From Pleodorina starrii (taxonomy: Eukaryota > Chlorophyta > Chlorophyceae > Chlamydomonadales > Volvocaceae): a DNA stretch of 64,000 nucleotides. Below, in pieces: positions 1 to 11,600 of this stretch (its first letter is position 1; every line of letters begins with the position of its first letter). The notes beneath the pieces are model-generated. The model was not told where the DNA came from and made no database searches. It saw nothing but the letters and a program-made list of their open reading frames with translations. The DNA lies in contig BRXU01000012.1 in assembly GCA_030267565.1 (NCBI GenBank), forward strand, positions 2,230,501 through 2,294,500. The letters run 5' to 3'. The position numbers and the translations under genes were made by a program.

Positions 1-1375
1 CATTTGCGTGCTGACCGAAAGGTGGGACCAGCAGGCATGCATATCGACTTATCGATGACTGACAGCCGGGGGCAGGACCGTGGCGGGGGCCGTTACATCG
101 GCGTCTCCAGCGACGTTGCAGCCCTGCAGGCTGTACGGCGAGAGCGTCGGAGCTCCCTCAGATCTCTCGTCCGCGCGGCGCTCGCAGTATTCCAGTCGCG
201 CCGTGGATCTACCAGGAGTGGGACGTCGCTAACGGAAGTGACAACTCGTGTCGTATCTGTGCGTGCCAGCGTACGATGACCTGGCCGCAAAGCGTGAGCG
301 CATCCGATGTGGCAGGTGAGATCATCCGCTGATTGGACGGGTCGTGCGTCAGTGCAACCGGTGGTCGTCCGTGTACAAGGAGGGTGTTCAGTAGCTCGAC
401 AGAAGAGAGAGTGCGTCAACTAAGTTTGCTATTCTTTCCCGCTGCTGGGGATGCGGTACGTAGGCTCAAATCGGCGAAGATTTTATGTGCACTTGTGCAG
501 TGATTAGCACCGGAGCTGTTACTGCGGCTCGCTGGACGGTATGGGCTGATCCTTCTAGCTCCTTGCGCTGGGAAAGTGCCTTGCGCCGCCGCCCAATGTG
601 GTAAAACACGCTCCGTCAGCGGCCGAGTGTAACCAGCGTCGACGGGTTCGGGGAATCGGCTAGGTTGTGAGGCTGTGCTGGCCATGGGAGCTGGGCTGAC
701 AACTTCATCGTGTTTGGTGAAGGCTGCAGCTGGGGGGATTGGGGCCAGAGAGGGCCAGCACGTCCTAAAACACTTTACCAATAATGTCGCCCGAGAATTG
801 TGTTGTCATTGTTCCTCAAAGGGGTGATTCTCCTGCCTGAAGGAAAGATACATGGCAGCATTTCCTCGCTACAGGTTCGCCGGCCTAGTTGAACGTTGCC
901 CTTTCACCCCAGGAGCCGTTACCCCCGGATCCAGGTCCTCCACATGCCCCGGAGAACCATACATCATAATTCCAAGAAGCCCTGGGATAATCCGTTGGTC
1001 CTTTTTGCAGCGCTGTTTGTGGTTGCCATGTATGGTTTTCGAGGGATTGTAAACCTGCCGTACATCCCGTACGTCCAACCAGACGGGTGTACTAGTCTAT
1101 ATTTTCAGACATCACCAATAATGCCTAGCTACCGATGCTTGTTGCTTTTTTCGCAACAATCTGGAACGCGAACAAGTTATCAGTTCGCCTGCAAAGCTGA
1201 AGCTTTTCGTCCGGACAATTCTGAACAATTCCTGAAGCCAGCCAATTGCACGATTAGTCGTAATTGTCGCTCGTTGCACCTATCCTTTATTTGATTTTTA
1301 CGCATACACTTTGTGTGCCCACAGCGTACAGCACAGTTGGGGCGACGGCGCAGTTTCCGACATGCTGGTGCGAAC
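1..1375. other. Left flank, no supported gene
   Basis: No reading frame here has recognisable protein similarity or a chain of compatible splice sites. The open frames on both strands are short and compositionally random. The part nearest 1376 is presumably promoter and 5' UTR of the Sel1-repeat gene. A partial gene entering from the left edge cannot be excluded. Confidence 0.4.
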
Positions 1376-2900
1376 ATGTGGCTTTTATTAGCTGGCGCAG
1401 CTATAGGCATCGGTGGAGCGATTACCTGGATTAAGGATAGGCGACGGAAGCAGTCTCCGCACGACGATGTGGAGGCTTCGGAGCTGTTACCCTCCTCCGA
1501 CGTTGAACCAGAGAACCCGATTACAACCAGCTGCGGCAGAAGCAGACGCGCGTGTCTAGTTACCATCTCTACAGTGTCGGCCGCTGCAGTCGTCCTGGGT
1601 TCACTTATGGTTGTAACCGGAGCATCGTTGCTGGCGGCAAAGCGACGAGGGTCGAGGCCTGGGAGGCAAAGGTGCGGCGCCTGCGCCTTCCCATTTATCA
1701 TGTGCAGCTTCAATATTCCCGGGCCTGGGTTAAACTCCCCCTGTAAGGCGTGCGGATCCTGCGGTACTCGCTTCCAGGGCCTCGTACGGCGTGCCAGGCG
1801 AGCCACGGCTCCAGACAACCCGAGGCCGAAAACGGAGCCATGGTCCTTGAGCTGGTGGCTTTCTTATAATCCATGTAATCGGAAGGCATGCAAGGCTCTC
1901 GACCGTACATTTGAAGTACAGGTGTTCTGCCCCCAGCCCTTGTACCCACACTTTGCGTACCCAAACGAATTGCAACTCGTGCGGTAGTCTCCATGTGTGG
2001 TTGCGTTCTGAAACCCTGCAAACCTGTAGATCGGCACGAGGCGGCCCGCCGCGCATACCTCTGAAGGAGCTGGTGCGGTTCCGTGAAGAACAGTGGTTCC
2101 TCGAAGAACTGGAGGTGGGTGTTTAAGCATGTTAGCCACGTATTCTGTCTTTCTGTACCATGTCAGCCCGCATTCCCAATGATGTTGAAACCACGCAAAG
2201 CCGCCCAACGCACGGCTAAGGGCCCGATATCGTCACAGCAGGTCACGGCTGGCAAAAAAAGCACCCGTTGCCGGAATGCCCTCAGCTTAAACCCCGCACC
2301 GAGACCGAGAATGAAAGCTGTCTGGTTTTCCTCCGTCCCCATATAATTACATTCGCTCCCCGCACGCCATGAGCCTGGGCGCCTCAATGTGAGTGAGCGG
2401 TGTGACATTCGCGGTTACGCCTTCGCTGCTTACTTGCCAACCCCGCCCTGCCGCTCAGAATTCTCGGGACGGGGACCCGAACGCCATGCTTCGCCTGGCC
2501 AAGATGTATCTGTATGGACAGGGTTGCGAGCGAAGTGTGAACATCGCACAAGAATGGCTGCGGCGAGCAAGGTGAGCGGGAGCTTACGAAGCTAAGCAGG
2601 TTGCAGGTGTGATCACGGTAATGCCTTATTACGGTACTCCCGGCAGCCAAGAAGTCCGCGGTTTGCCAGTAGGTCGAACGCTACAGGCACTTCTGACATA
2701 ACTTATACAGTCGCATACGCGGCCCGGCCCTTGATGCGCGCTGCAGAGCTGGAGGCATCTACTGCACCTTGGACGAGCTACTAACCGCCGAGGACCTGGA
2801 GGCCATTCGTCGGCAGAGCCGCACCAACGCCGAGCGGCAGCTTGAACGGCGACAGCACCATATCCAATACCCGAGCCATTACAATCCCAGCACCGCATAG
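1376..2900 (+). CDS. Small membrane-anchored Sel1-repeat protein
   Basis: Four-exon model: 1376-1671, 2030-2114, 2459-2571, 2711-2900. Phases close exactly to 227 aa. The N-terminus has two hydrophobic stretches: about residues 2-19 (WLLLAGAAIGIGGAITWI) and about 59-87, a longer Ala/Val/Leu-rich segment followed by basic residues. These suggest one or two membrane anchors. Exon 3 encodes one Sel1-like repeat (about residues 131-165), with the GD.NAM.RLA.MYLYGQG core followed by a second helix rich in Ala and Trp. The C-terminal 60 residues are charged and predicted helical. Sel1 repeats usually mediate protein-protein contacts, for example in ER-associated degradation. A single repeat gives no precise function. 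Exons 3 and 4 are the best supported. The exon 1 end was chosen because its phase fits exon 2. A TGTAA signal lies 58 nt past the stop. Confidence 0.65.
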
Positions 2901-2957
2901 GAGTATATGGGCTGTTTGCCACTACAGCCTGACACGCCCAGTGCACCGGTCCGCCAT

Positions 2958-2962
2958 TGTAA
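2958..2962 (+). terminator. Candidate TGTAA polyadenylation signal
   Basis: TGTAA is the usual polyadenylation signal in Chlamydomonas-type algae. This copy lies 58 nt downstream of the Sel1-repeat gene stop. Others follow at about 3475 and 3537, so the true 3' end is not fixed. Confidence 0.45.
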
Positions 2963-4151
2963 CCGTTCGTGCACGCCGTTCATCCGCCAACCCTAGCATG
3001 TGGTCCTAATGCTCCACTAACTCTGGGCTCACATGAAGCCACAGCTAACACGCAATGTCTACGGAGAGCTAAACCGTCAGGTCTAAATCGGGCGTACGAC
3101 ATGGCGTAAGTCAAAAGCGGCTGCAAGTACCCATAAGCGAGCCGCGAAGGTGCTTTTGCTATTAGCTGCCTCTTCCCTATTCGCCCTGAGCCTCCTGGCA
3201 CCCTGTCCACCCTGGAGGTATCACGAGGAGATAGTTTCTCGTACGGCACTTGGCCCCGCGGAGATTTTCAGATATTTTCCTGTGTGCCACACTGAAAAGC
3301 AACAGCTACCGGGATTCGGACCCTAGTGTCGATGTTGAACTCGGTGCTGCACTCGCACGCGCCGTCCCTGTCATGGAATTTGTATCAACGTTTTGTACTG
3401 GAGGAAGACGTTGCCGCCGGACGACGCTGCTAAGCCAGCCAGCATTTCAGCTTGAACCTGCAATCATGTATTTTGTAAGGAAATTCTGCAGTACTCTTTA
3501 TGCTGAACATTTCCTCGTCATCAACTATTGCCCTTCTGTAATTCACTGTATTACATCCTTACGGCTTGCGCGCTTCGTCACTAGTATGACTAAGAACGAC
3601 GCCCGCTCCAGGGTGGACAGGAATTCCGGTTCTTCCTTCTTTTCATGCCCGTAAGGCCGCCACCCATTTCGTCGGCCACAGTTCCCAAGCCCTCTTATGA
3701 TACCACATACAAATAACGTCAATCCGGCGAACTTGGCGCACCTCGAAAGTCTCCTGTCGGATGTTGGTCTTCCCTATTGTCCTCCAACAGGTTCCACGTA
3801 ACAGCAACTACCTACACCATCGCAATGCGCGCTTTACATCCCGACTGCGATCCACCCCTATTAAATCCTCCACAACCTCCCGTTCCCTCTCTGCTTGCTG
3901 GCAGCATGTTCCTGTCATTTGTGCCCCGTGCCACTGTCTCCCGGACCGGTGAATTGGGCGTGCCAGGCCGCGCAAGGGCGCGCCAGACTGTGGTGGCTGT
4001 GGTGCCTCGTTAACCGATGCATGGTACTGGCCTCACACAAACAGCAACCCCAGCGCTACAGGTTCCTATAACACTATCAATTCAGAGTCATGTCAAACGT
4101 AACACGCTCGCACGCAACACAACGCAGTGTCCGCCGTCTCATGCTGCATCA
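2963..4151. other. Convergent intergenic region / 3' UTRs
   Basis: This region lies between two genes that end towards each other. Open frames are short and show no family signature. It is moderately AT-richer than the exons and probably contains the 3' UTRs of both neighbours. Confidence 0.45.
3834..3838 (-). terminator. Candidate TGTAA polyadenylation signal (pherophorin)
   Basis: TTACA on the plus strand reads as TGTAA on the minus strand, about 314 nt downstream of the pherophorin stop codon. A second copy lies at 3551-3555. Confidence 0.4.
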
Positions 4152-7100
4152 TCACCGGGACGACCCTAGTACGCTGGGAGTGGACCAACTTGTAACGCCA
4201 TTGGGGCAGCACTGGCTGCCACCGGCCGCGCCATAAATGACGTACTCGCAAGAAGACTGGCTCGAGAACTGCGACGCGGCGGGACACAGCTCCTTAGTAG
4301 TGTTGCCCTTGACCAGCACCTGCAGCGGGACTGGCTTGTTGAGGGGCAAGTCAGAGGCGCTGTAGCCGATATCGAGAATCTTAAGCCACTTCGTCTCATC
4401 GGTGTAGGCCTCGTACTGCCACGTGTAGTTGTAGCCATTGAAGATGACATCCATGACGTCCACGTCGGCACGTACAACAAACGCAATCGTCCTGATATTC
4501 ATGTCCGTGCAGTTGACGTCCACGCCGAAGTCCTTGTCCGGCGCGCCGTCTAAATCCACGTCGCCTGACGGGTCAACCTTAGCCAGATCAAAGTTGAACA
4601 TGGTCTGGTTGTCGCCGACAGCTGCGGGTTGGTAGCCCAAGCGGAACGGCGAACCAGCCACGTCATCGCGACAGCCGCAATCCTTCGCTGCCGACAGGAT
4701 CCGCGAGATTCCGTGAGGGCAGCAGGTATCGTTGCCCTGCGCGCCATGGAGCACGTACTCGCAGACCATCATGCCGTCCGTGCCGAGCAACCAGCCCGCG
4801 GGACACAGCTCGCGCACCGCGCCGTGGGTGATGACCGTCAGCTTCGTTGGAAAGCTTGGATTGAAATCGTTGATGAAGCGGTTGATGCCGTTGACGAACA
4901 GCCAGTTCGAGATGTCGGTAGCCGGGGTAATGTTAAAGTCAAGGGCACGATCCTCCCACTTCACCTCCAGCACATGCACGCCCTTGTCTGCAGGGCGCCA
5001 CGGGGACAACACACAAGTGCATTTTAGATGAGCAACAAGACGTTTACAGAAGCACCGCTTGCACGGGCAAGATGCTGTTATACACAACTAGTTGTTAGCA
5101 GGTCTGCGTCAGTGTTGAAGAGCACAGCATGCCGCCAGCACAAAAGCACATCATGCGGGGACTGACGGGACGTGCAGGGTGAAGCCCATGTGTTGTCAGG
5201 TGCGCTTGCTTCCGTGTCCGTGTCATGCACTCTATGCCTCAAGTCCTGCCCAGGGCCACAGGACCGCGGGGTTTTGCTCGCCCCTTCGATATTCCCGCAG
5301 CCCCCGCCGCTCTAATGCTGGCAGGCCCACACATCCCCAACCCTGCCACTCACAGATGGCAATTTGCGCTGAATCCAGGGACATGTGGTCGCATGTGATG
5401 AGCTCATCGCCGTCGATTTCCTCGTCGTTAGGAGTGACGAACTGGACGCCGAAATCGTGCACGGTCTGCTCCGTTGAAACGTTAGATCCCATATAAGCCA
5501 TGCGATAGGGCGCCTTGCCCAAATCATCGATGCAGCAGCCATCGAACGGTCCGGCGCGCCGTGTCACGCCGTGTGGGCAGCACTGCGTCAAACCGTCCTT
5601 GCCGTGCATGCTCCACTCGCAGGCTGTGGTGGACTGCAAGATATCGTTGGCGGGGCAGAGCGAATCAACTTTGCCGCGCACGGTAATGACCAAGTCGAGT
5701 GTAACCTCCTTTATAAAGGTGTCCAGGGACCGATAAATGCCAATGTAGAGCCAGCTCGCGTTCCGATCAACGCCATTCGGCACAAGCCAGTAGTCCATGA
5801 CGGTGCCGTTGAAGAGCACGCTCTTGACGATCAGGTCGCCGTCTGAGAAACAGGCGTAAGGCAACAGGCGCGGTAACATCTGTCAGGGGAGCGGCGCATT
5901 AGTGCATTGTTGCATCTTGACCGCGTATTATAAGTAGGAGCACCAGGGCTGGGCTCCAGTATGAGGACAGGGAGCCCAGGCAGGTTACATTGCAGCGACC
6001 AACATGTCTAGTGCGCCTAGACGCGCCCCACAGCTGCTGCGTATGGAGTTCACCCCAGGCACAAGGCCCCAGACCCTATCCAAGCACGCAAACCTGGTAC
6101 TCACAAATCGCCAGGCCCACGTCGCGCAGGTTCATCTGCGAGCAGTCGCCAAGCTGCGGGCCATCGGCATCGTAGTCAGGGGCCGAGACGGTGCGAACCA
6201 CAATCTGAAACTGGTAAGCCGTGTCAGAGCCGGTCGGTTTGGAGCCCTGGAACGTCAAGACATATGGCGACTGGGGAACATCGTCCACGCAGCAGAGGTC
6301 CCAGCCGTCAGGAGGTGGCGGCGGCGGGGAAGGCGGCGGTGGTGAAGGAGGCGGCGGCAGCGGGGAGGGCGAAGGAGGCGATGGCGGTGCCAGAGTGCCG
6401 GGCCTCGGGGGCGGCGCATTAACATTGGGGCCGACATCGCCTGGCGATGCGGGAGGGCCTGGGAAAAACATGTCATATGGAAGCGCGGACCGCTCCGTGC
6501 AGCATGTCTCGCTCGCGTCGTATGAGATGACGTCGCAAGAGCCCGGGAAGCGGCTCTGGGAACACAGATCCCCGGCGTAGTTATTGCCTGCGGAGGGTAA
6601 CCGGTGCGTGGCGACGGCGCGGGAATGCACAAGGCTTGAGAGCTTTCTACAGCACGCGTCACACGGACGGCGCGCTGTACAAACAGATGCCCGCCCCCCA
6701 ACCCCACCCTAGCTCACCCGTAGAAGGCGTCACAATTTCCAGCGACAGTGAGCGCAAAACAGTGGGCTCCACGCTCATGTTGTAAATGGTGAGGCCCTCA
6801 GGCCCCATGTCGAAGTCTTTTTGCTGACCATCCAGGTTGACCCCGAGGACTCGCTTCGTGGAACCTGCGGGCGAGAAGGGGAAGATGCTCTACCCCGTTA
6901 CCCCCCGTTGCTCCAACAAACAGCGGTTGTCGCTCAAAGCGATGCCTCCATGACCGAGAGGGTTTCGAGATGGCTGGTACTCACTTGTTCGGACAACCAT
7001 GTGGTCAAGCCAGAGGCGGCAGCAGTCCGCCTTCGGGACCGGGCAGGTCGACACATCGAGCTGAAAAATGTATGACGTTTGCGAGCTGCTGGAAAGGTTC

Positions 7101-7392
7101 AACGAGCGAAAGTACATTCTGAAGGGGGAAAAGTAGCTGCTTTGGTAACACGCAGTTGGGATTTGAGACCCGAAATTTCTCGAGTAGTACGCCGAAAGCC
7201 GGCGAAGTCCAAAGCTTCCAAGCCCAAAGTCATCGGCTGTGTCAAGTTGTGCGGCACCTGCAAGAGTTTGCAATTGGCTCTTGAATTTCTGAGCGACAGT
7301 CGGCCACTCCCCCAACATAGGAACATACCGGAAGCTATCCCAAGTACTAGAAGCAGAGCACTAAATGCTGGTAAGAGAGCGCGGCGCCTCAT
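4152..7392 (-). CDS. Secreted pherophorin with four pherophorin domains
   Basis: Six exons: 7329-7392, 6985-7257, 6718-6864, 6105-6587, 5354-5842, 4152-4987. The coding length is 2292 nt, exactly 763 aa plus stop. The protein begins with a signal peptide (MRRRALLPAFSALLLVLGIA). A divergent first pherophorin domain (about 35-200) follows, then a short Pro/Ser-rich rod (204-255). Three more pherophorin domains (PF12499-type) each start with a Cys-rich Asp-Asp motif, SP(Y/F)R-like segment and end CCP.G(V/I). Pherophorins are Hyp-rich glycoproteins of the volvocine extracellular matrix. The classic form is one domain, a rod, then one domain; here the rod is short and the C-terminal domain is triplicated. 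Many N-x-S/T sites are present. Introns 4 and 5 are both phase 1 at the same place in the repeat, after Ala-Ile, which indicates internal exon duplication. The fourth domain lacks that intron. Confidence 0.93.
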
Positions 7393-8658
7393 GGCTGCCG
7401 CCTTCCCCGAGGCGCAGTGTTTGAAGCGGTGGACCAACGCTGCGCCTGGGCCTGCAACCCTGAAGCGAAAACCGGTACAAAGCGCGAGTAATAACTTAGG
7501 CCGTTTATGTATGAACCCGCTTCCAAATGCAAGAAGGGGCAAGATGGGGAAAGCGAAGGTGCAGGATGACAGCCGCAACAGGATTGAGGCTCTGCCAGCT
7601 GGCGCGCCTGGCTCTCCAAGCAAGCACGAAAATACTTGTTTATGTGAACTATTTATCATGTTCCACAAAGCTCCATTGGCGAGGCCCAGGGCTAGGACTT
7701 GCCCCCCGGCTGTAGCGAGCGCTCCCGGCTGACTAGAAGGCTGGGGCGCACCTTTGGTATTTGAAAACTCCAGCCACTGTTCCCCAAAGTGTTGCAGAAT
7801 GCAGCTATCTGCTTGTTCCGGGCTTGCCTGGTGCGACAAACGTTTTGAATGTCTGGTCGGTCAGTCGGGAAGAGGTTTGCCAAGCGTAAACTTTGTTTGT
7901 CCGTGTGAAGTCTTAATGCGATTAAACATAAGGCATGAATCCTGCGCTCCCATACAATCCTTGACGCTTTGGCGCCTCGGTGCACAAAAGAGTGTACGTT
8001 GAGCCGTACAACTGTCCCGCAAGGCTGGGAGGCTCCTCGGTCCTCGCTCCTGCGATTGTACCAGAAATATCACGCTGTGCTTCGGTCTCGTCCGGGCAAG
8101 GAGACCTCGAAGATACGGATAATATAATTCTTGTTGATTATCTGTGTTCGGATTGTCCCACGGAAGCTGGTCATTTTGACATGAAACAGCATCGGATTAT
8201 TTACGGCCATCAGGATCATTCATTAGATAACTATATGCGGGAGCTGGCGCTCAGGCCGGTGTTGCCATTGCAAGCTTCAGTGCTGAATTCCTTGCTACCT
8301 AATTTTCATGACCGACAGGGAGCCGCTGATCTGATTTATTGCTCATGTGTACGTGGGTGATAGCACCAACGCAGCCATGCTTGGCTCGTGGAAGGCGTGT
8401 GTCGTGTGACAACCGACAACGGAAATCCAAGGCCCGCTTTAAGCTTGGCAACACGCCCAGCGGCATGAGTCTCTGCCCACTTATCCTTAGCATATCCTCC
8501 CGCTCACTCTCCAAATCCCATTAGCAGCATCCAGTGGCACAAGCTTTTCTGCGATAGGCACTCTGAACGCTCGCTGGTGCCGCTTACCAGGATAACTTTA
8601 GCCTGAGCCAGCCTTAGCGGCTTCTCGTAGCTTCGGGTCGCTCCAGGAGGCACGGCGA
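7393..8658. promoter_or_regulatory. Divergent intergenic region, pherophorin / phosphatase-like gene
   Basis: About 1.27 kb between two genes transcribed away from each other. It probably holds both promoters and 5' UTRs. No clear TATA box near either ATG. The part from about 8090 to 8300 is noticeably AT-richer than its surroundings and has no convincing coding signal. Confidence 0.4.
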
Positions 8659-11600
8659 GTGATGATAACCTCCGCAAATCTGGTACAGGTCACCCCCAAA
8701 GCCTGCCAGCCGCAGCTCCGACCACGGCGCACCACCGGCAGCACCCCGGAGGTGCTGCCCGACCGCCAACCACGCCGACCTCACACGCGTCCCGGGCCGC
8801 TGGCACCATCGCCTGAGCCGGAGACGGCTCTGATGCTCGCTGCTGAGCATGCGAGCCACTGCTGTGCAGCGTGCCCCAGCCCCGACTCCACCCGCCGGTC
8901 GGTTCTCTTCCGGGGCGCCTGCGCGGCCGGCGCTTGGCTCGCGGGGCCGCCCCGACCCAGCCACGCCGCGCTGGTCCGCTTCCCGGCCAACCAGCTGAAC
9001 AACCGCTACTACTTGGTAAGACGGCCGAGGCAGGGCTGCGGTGGACGCACGGCGGGTGATGGATTGCGCGTTCCGCGCCTGCAGCGGCGCAAGGCCCGCC
9101 AGTGCTTTTGGCCGCAATGGCTGTCCCCAGCCAGTTCCAGCCTTCGGACACGCAAAGAGGGGCCGTGTTGTGAAACCCGACGGAGCGATGGAGGAGGAGG
9201 GGGCGGCCCTCCTCGACGCAGCCGCACTGCAGTCAAGCACCACGTAGCCGCATGCCAAAATGCCATGGACGGCGAAGCGCCGCGGCCCTCGGGTGCCGGC
9301 CCCGCGCACCAAGCGAACCGAGAAGGCCACTCGCCCCTGCAGTTGTTGTGCGGGGAGCTTGGTGCGGAATCGAGTGGGTTACTGATCGAGTGGGCTAAAC
9401 GGCTGATGCATGCCACGCGTCATGCGGGTTGGAGGGGTGGCAAGAGGGGAGGGGAGGGAGGGCAGCCGGCCGCCTTGGCCTCGTCACGGCCCAGGTTGGT
9501 GGCGCAGCGACCGGGGGGCGCCTCAGGACGGGGCAGGGAGGGTCCATGTAGGGCTAGCGGAGAGACGCGCGGCGTGGCGCAGCCAGGCCCACGTCCGCAA
9601 CGGCCGTCTTCCCATGGTTGAGCCCTTGGGAAGGCGGGACGGGGCGGCCGGGAGGTCCTCTGCTCTGCCAGCGTTGCAAGCGATGCGATGCGGCCAGCCA
9701 GCCAATCGAGCGATCGACACCTGGGTCGTTACGTCATCGCGAGTCAGGGGGGCAATGTGGGCACCATCGCCCACCACACCCAGTTAGGCAGCAGCCCCAA
9801 TCTAGGCCCCAACCCCAACCCGACCTGCGCGACCCGGGCGCGCGAGGCGGCCGTTTTGCAGTGCCCCAAACACTCACCGCTGCAAGCTCCCTTAACTCCT
9901 CTCTGCTGCAGCCGCCCTGGGCCCTACCTTGCCTAACCTGCCCTTGCCGCGACGCCGCCCCTCCTTGACCCTCGGCCCCGCGGCACCAACATGCTGATCC
10001 GCGCCCTCGAGGACTGCTCACGAGGCACCGTCCCCCCGCTGCTCCGAAACCCTCCGTCCCCGGCCTGACGCGCTGCTCCGCTGGCCCTGTACCGATCCCG
10101 TGGCTGCCTGCTCACCCGTCACCCCCACTCCGGCAACCCAGATCCCACCCTGTCCATTTAACTGCCAGCCGCCTCCTCGCCATCCCCACGCGATGGCCGG
10201 AGGCCAGTGCTTGCCCGCCCTCTTTCGTATGGGGTGGGGTGGGGTAGGGTGACGCACCCCAACCCAAGAACGCTCCGGCCCCACCCACCGGTGCCGTGCC
10301 GGTGCGGGTGCAGGGTGCCCTACCTTGCCCCCCCTCCCAGCTCCCACTGCATATACGCACGCACGGTGGCAGTTGACTGGCCGGAGCCGCCGCGGAAAGC
10401 GCAGGCTTCGATGTACCGGGGCCCGTGGCCCGCACTCGCACACCCCCTCCCAAGCCCCAGCCCTCACCTCCTCTCAGGATTCCAACTACCCCGGCCCTCC
10501 GCTCCCCCGTCCCCAGCAGCTTGATCAACAACGTCCGCAGTGACTCGTGTTTATATAAAGGAGCATATCACTCCCTGACCCCACGTCCCCGGAACAAACT
10601 CCCTCCGGACCGGGCCGGGTCTGCCCCGCAGGTTCGTGCGGGCGAGAGCTACAACGAGGCGGTGGGCGACCCGCTGACCAACCCCGTGTGGAAGACCTCG
10701 GAGAAGCATGGCCTGTCGGAACGGGGCAAGAAGCAGGTGGGGGCTGGGGGGGGGCGGGGTTATCCACGTATAGGGGGGAAGGGAGCGAGGGAGGTGTTTG
10801 AGGGGACCAACGCGCCATGAAACCTCCTCCTTCGTGCATCTCCTTGTGCCGTCTCGTGTCCGTGTGTGTGTATGTGGATGTGTGTGTGCGTGTATCCCTT
10901 CCGACGCTGCCTCACCAAGCGACCATTGGACCAGCACCCGCATCCCGCCCCCCCTTCGTCGCGCTTCGCCTTCCCTGCTCCTCCTTATCCTCCTCATCTC
11001 TCGCTGACAGGCCACCAGCCCGCCCCCTTGGGGCGGTTTTTTTCTTCTCCGCCCCCCCCCCCCCCGCCTTCCCCCCTTTCACGCCTCCCTCCTCCCTGGG
11101 GGAGAGGCCCCCGCCCTACACGTCAAGCTGACTCCCTCCCTCCCTCCTGACCTGCATGCTCCCGTGCCTTGAACCCCGCACACATGCGTGCTTATTCGCC
11201 TGGGCGCCTGGACGCCTGACCCCCCGCACACATGCGTGCTTATTCGCCTGGACGCCTGGACGCCTGACCCCCCGCACACATGCGTGCTTGGACGCCTCTG
11301 GGCGCTGCTCCGGGCCCGCAGGTGCTGAGTGGTCTGCTCCCGGATCTGGAGGCGCTGGGGGCATGCAGCGATGGCTGCTGGCTGTGGCCCTCCATCACTC
11401 AGAACGCCTACCAGACCGCCGAGCTGATCGCATACGGGCTGGGGATCGGCCGCAGCCGAATCGTGCCGGAGGTGGGCGTGTGGTTTGGGGGGGAGGGGGG
11501 GTAAAAAGAAGATATCGCAGCGAAGGGACGGAGACTGCGTTGGCGAACGGACCCAGGGCGGGGCGGGGGTCGGTGGGTCACTGGACCACTGGGGGCGTCG

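Noticed and set aside
8090..8300. AT-rich island with an open frame as a transferred gene fragment
   Set aside because: The frame has no recognisable domain and no start or splice support; AT content alone is not enough.
8659..9621. 320-codon open frame as a single-exon gene
   Set aside because: Only the part to 9015 matches the phosphatase-like protein; a GTAAGA donor there joins in frame to exon 2, and the rest is GC-rich read-through.
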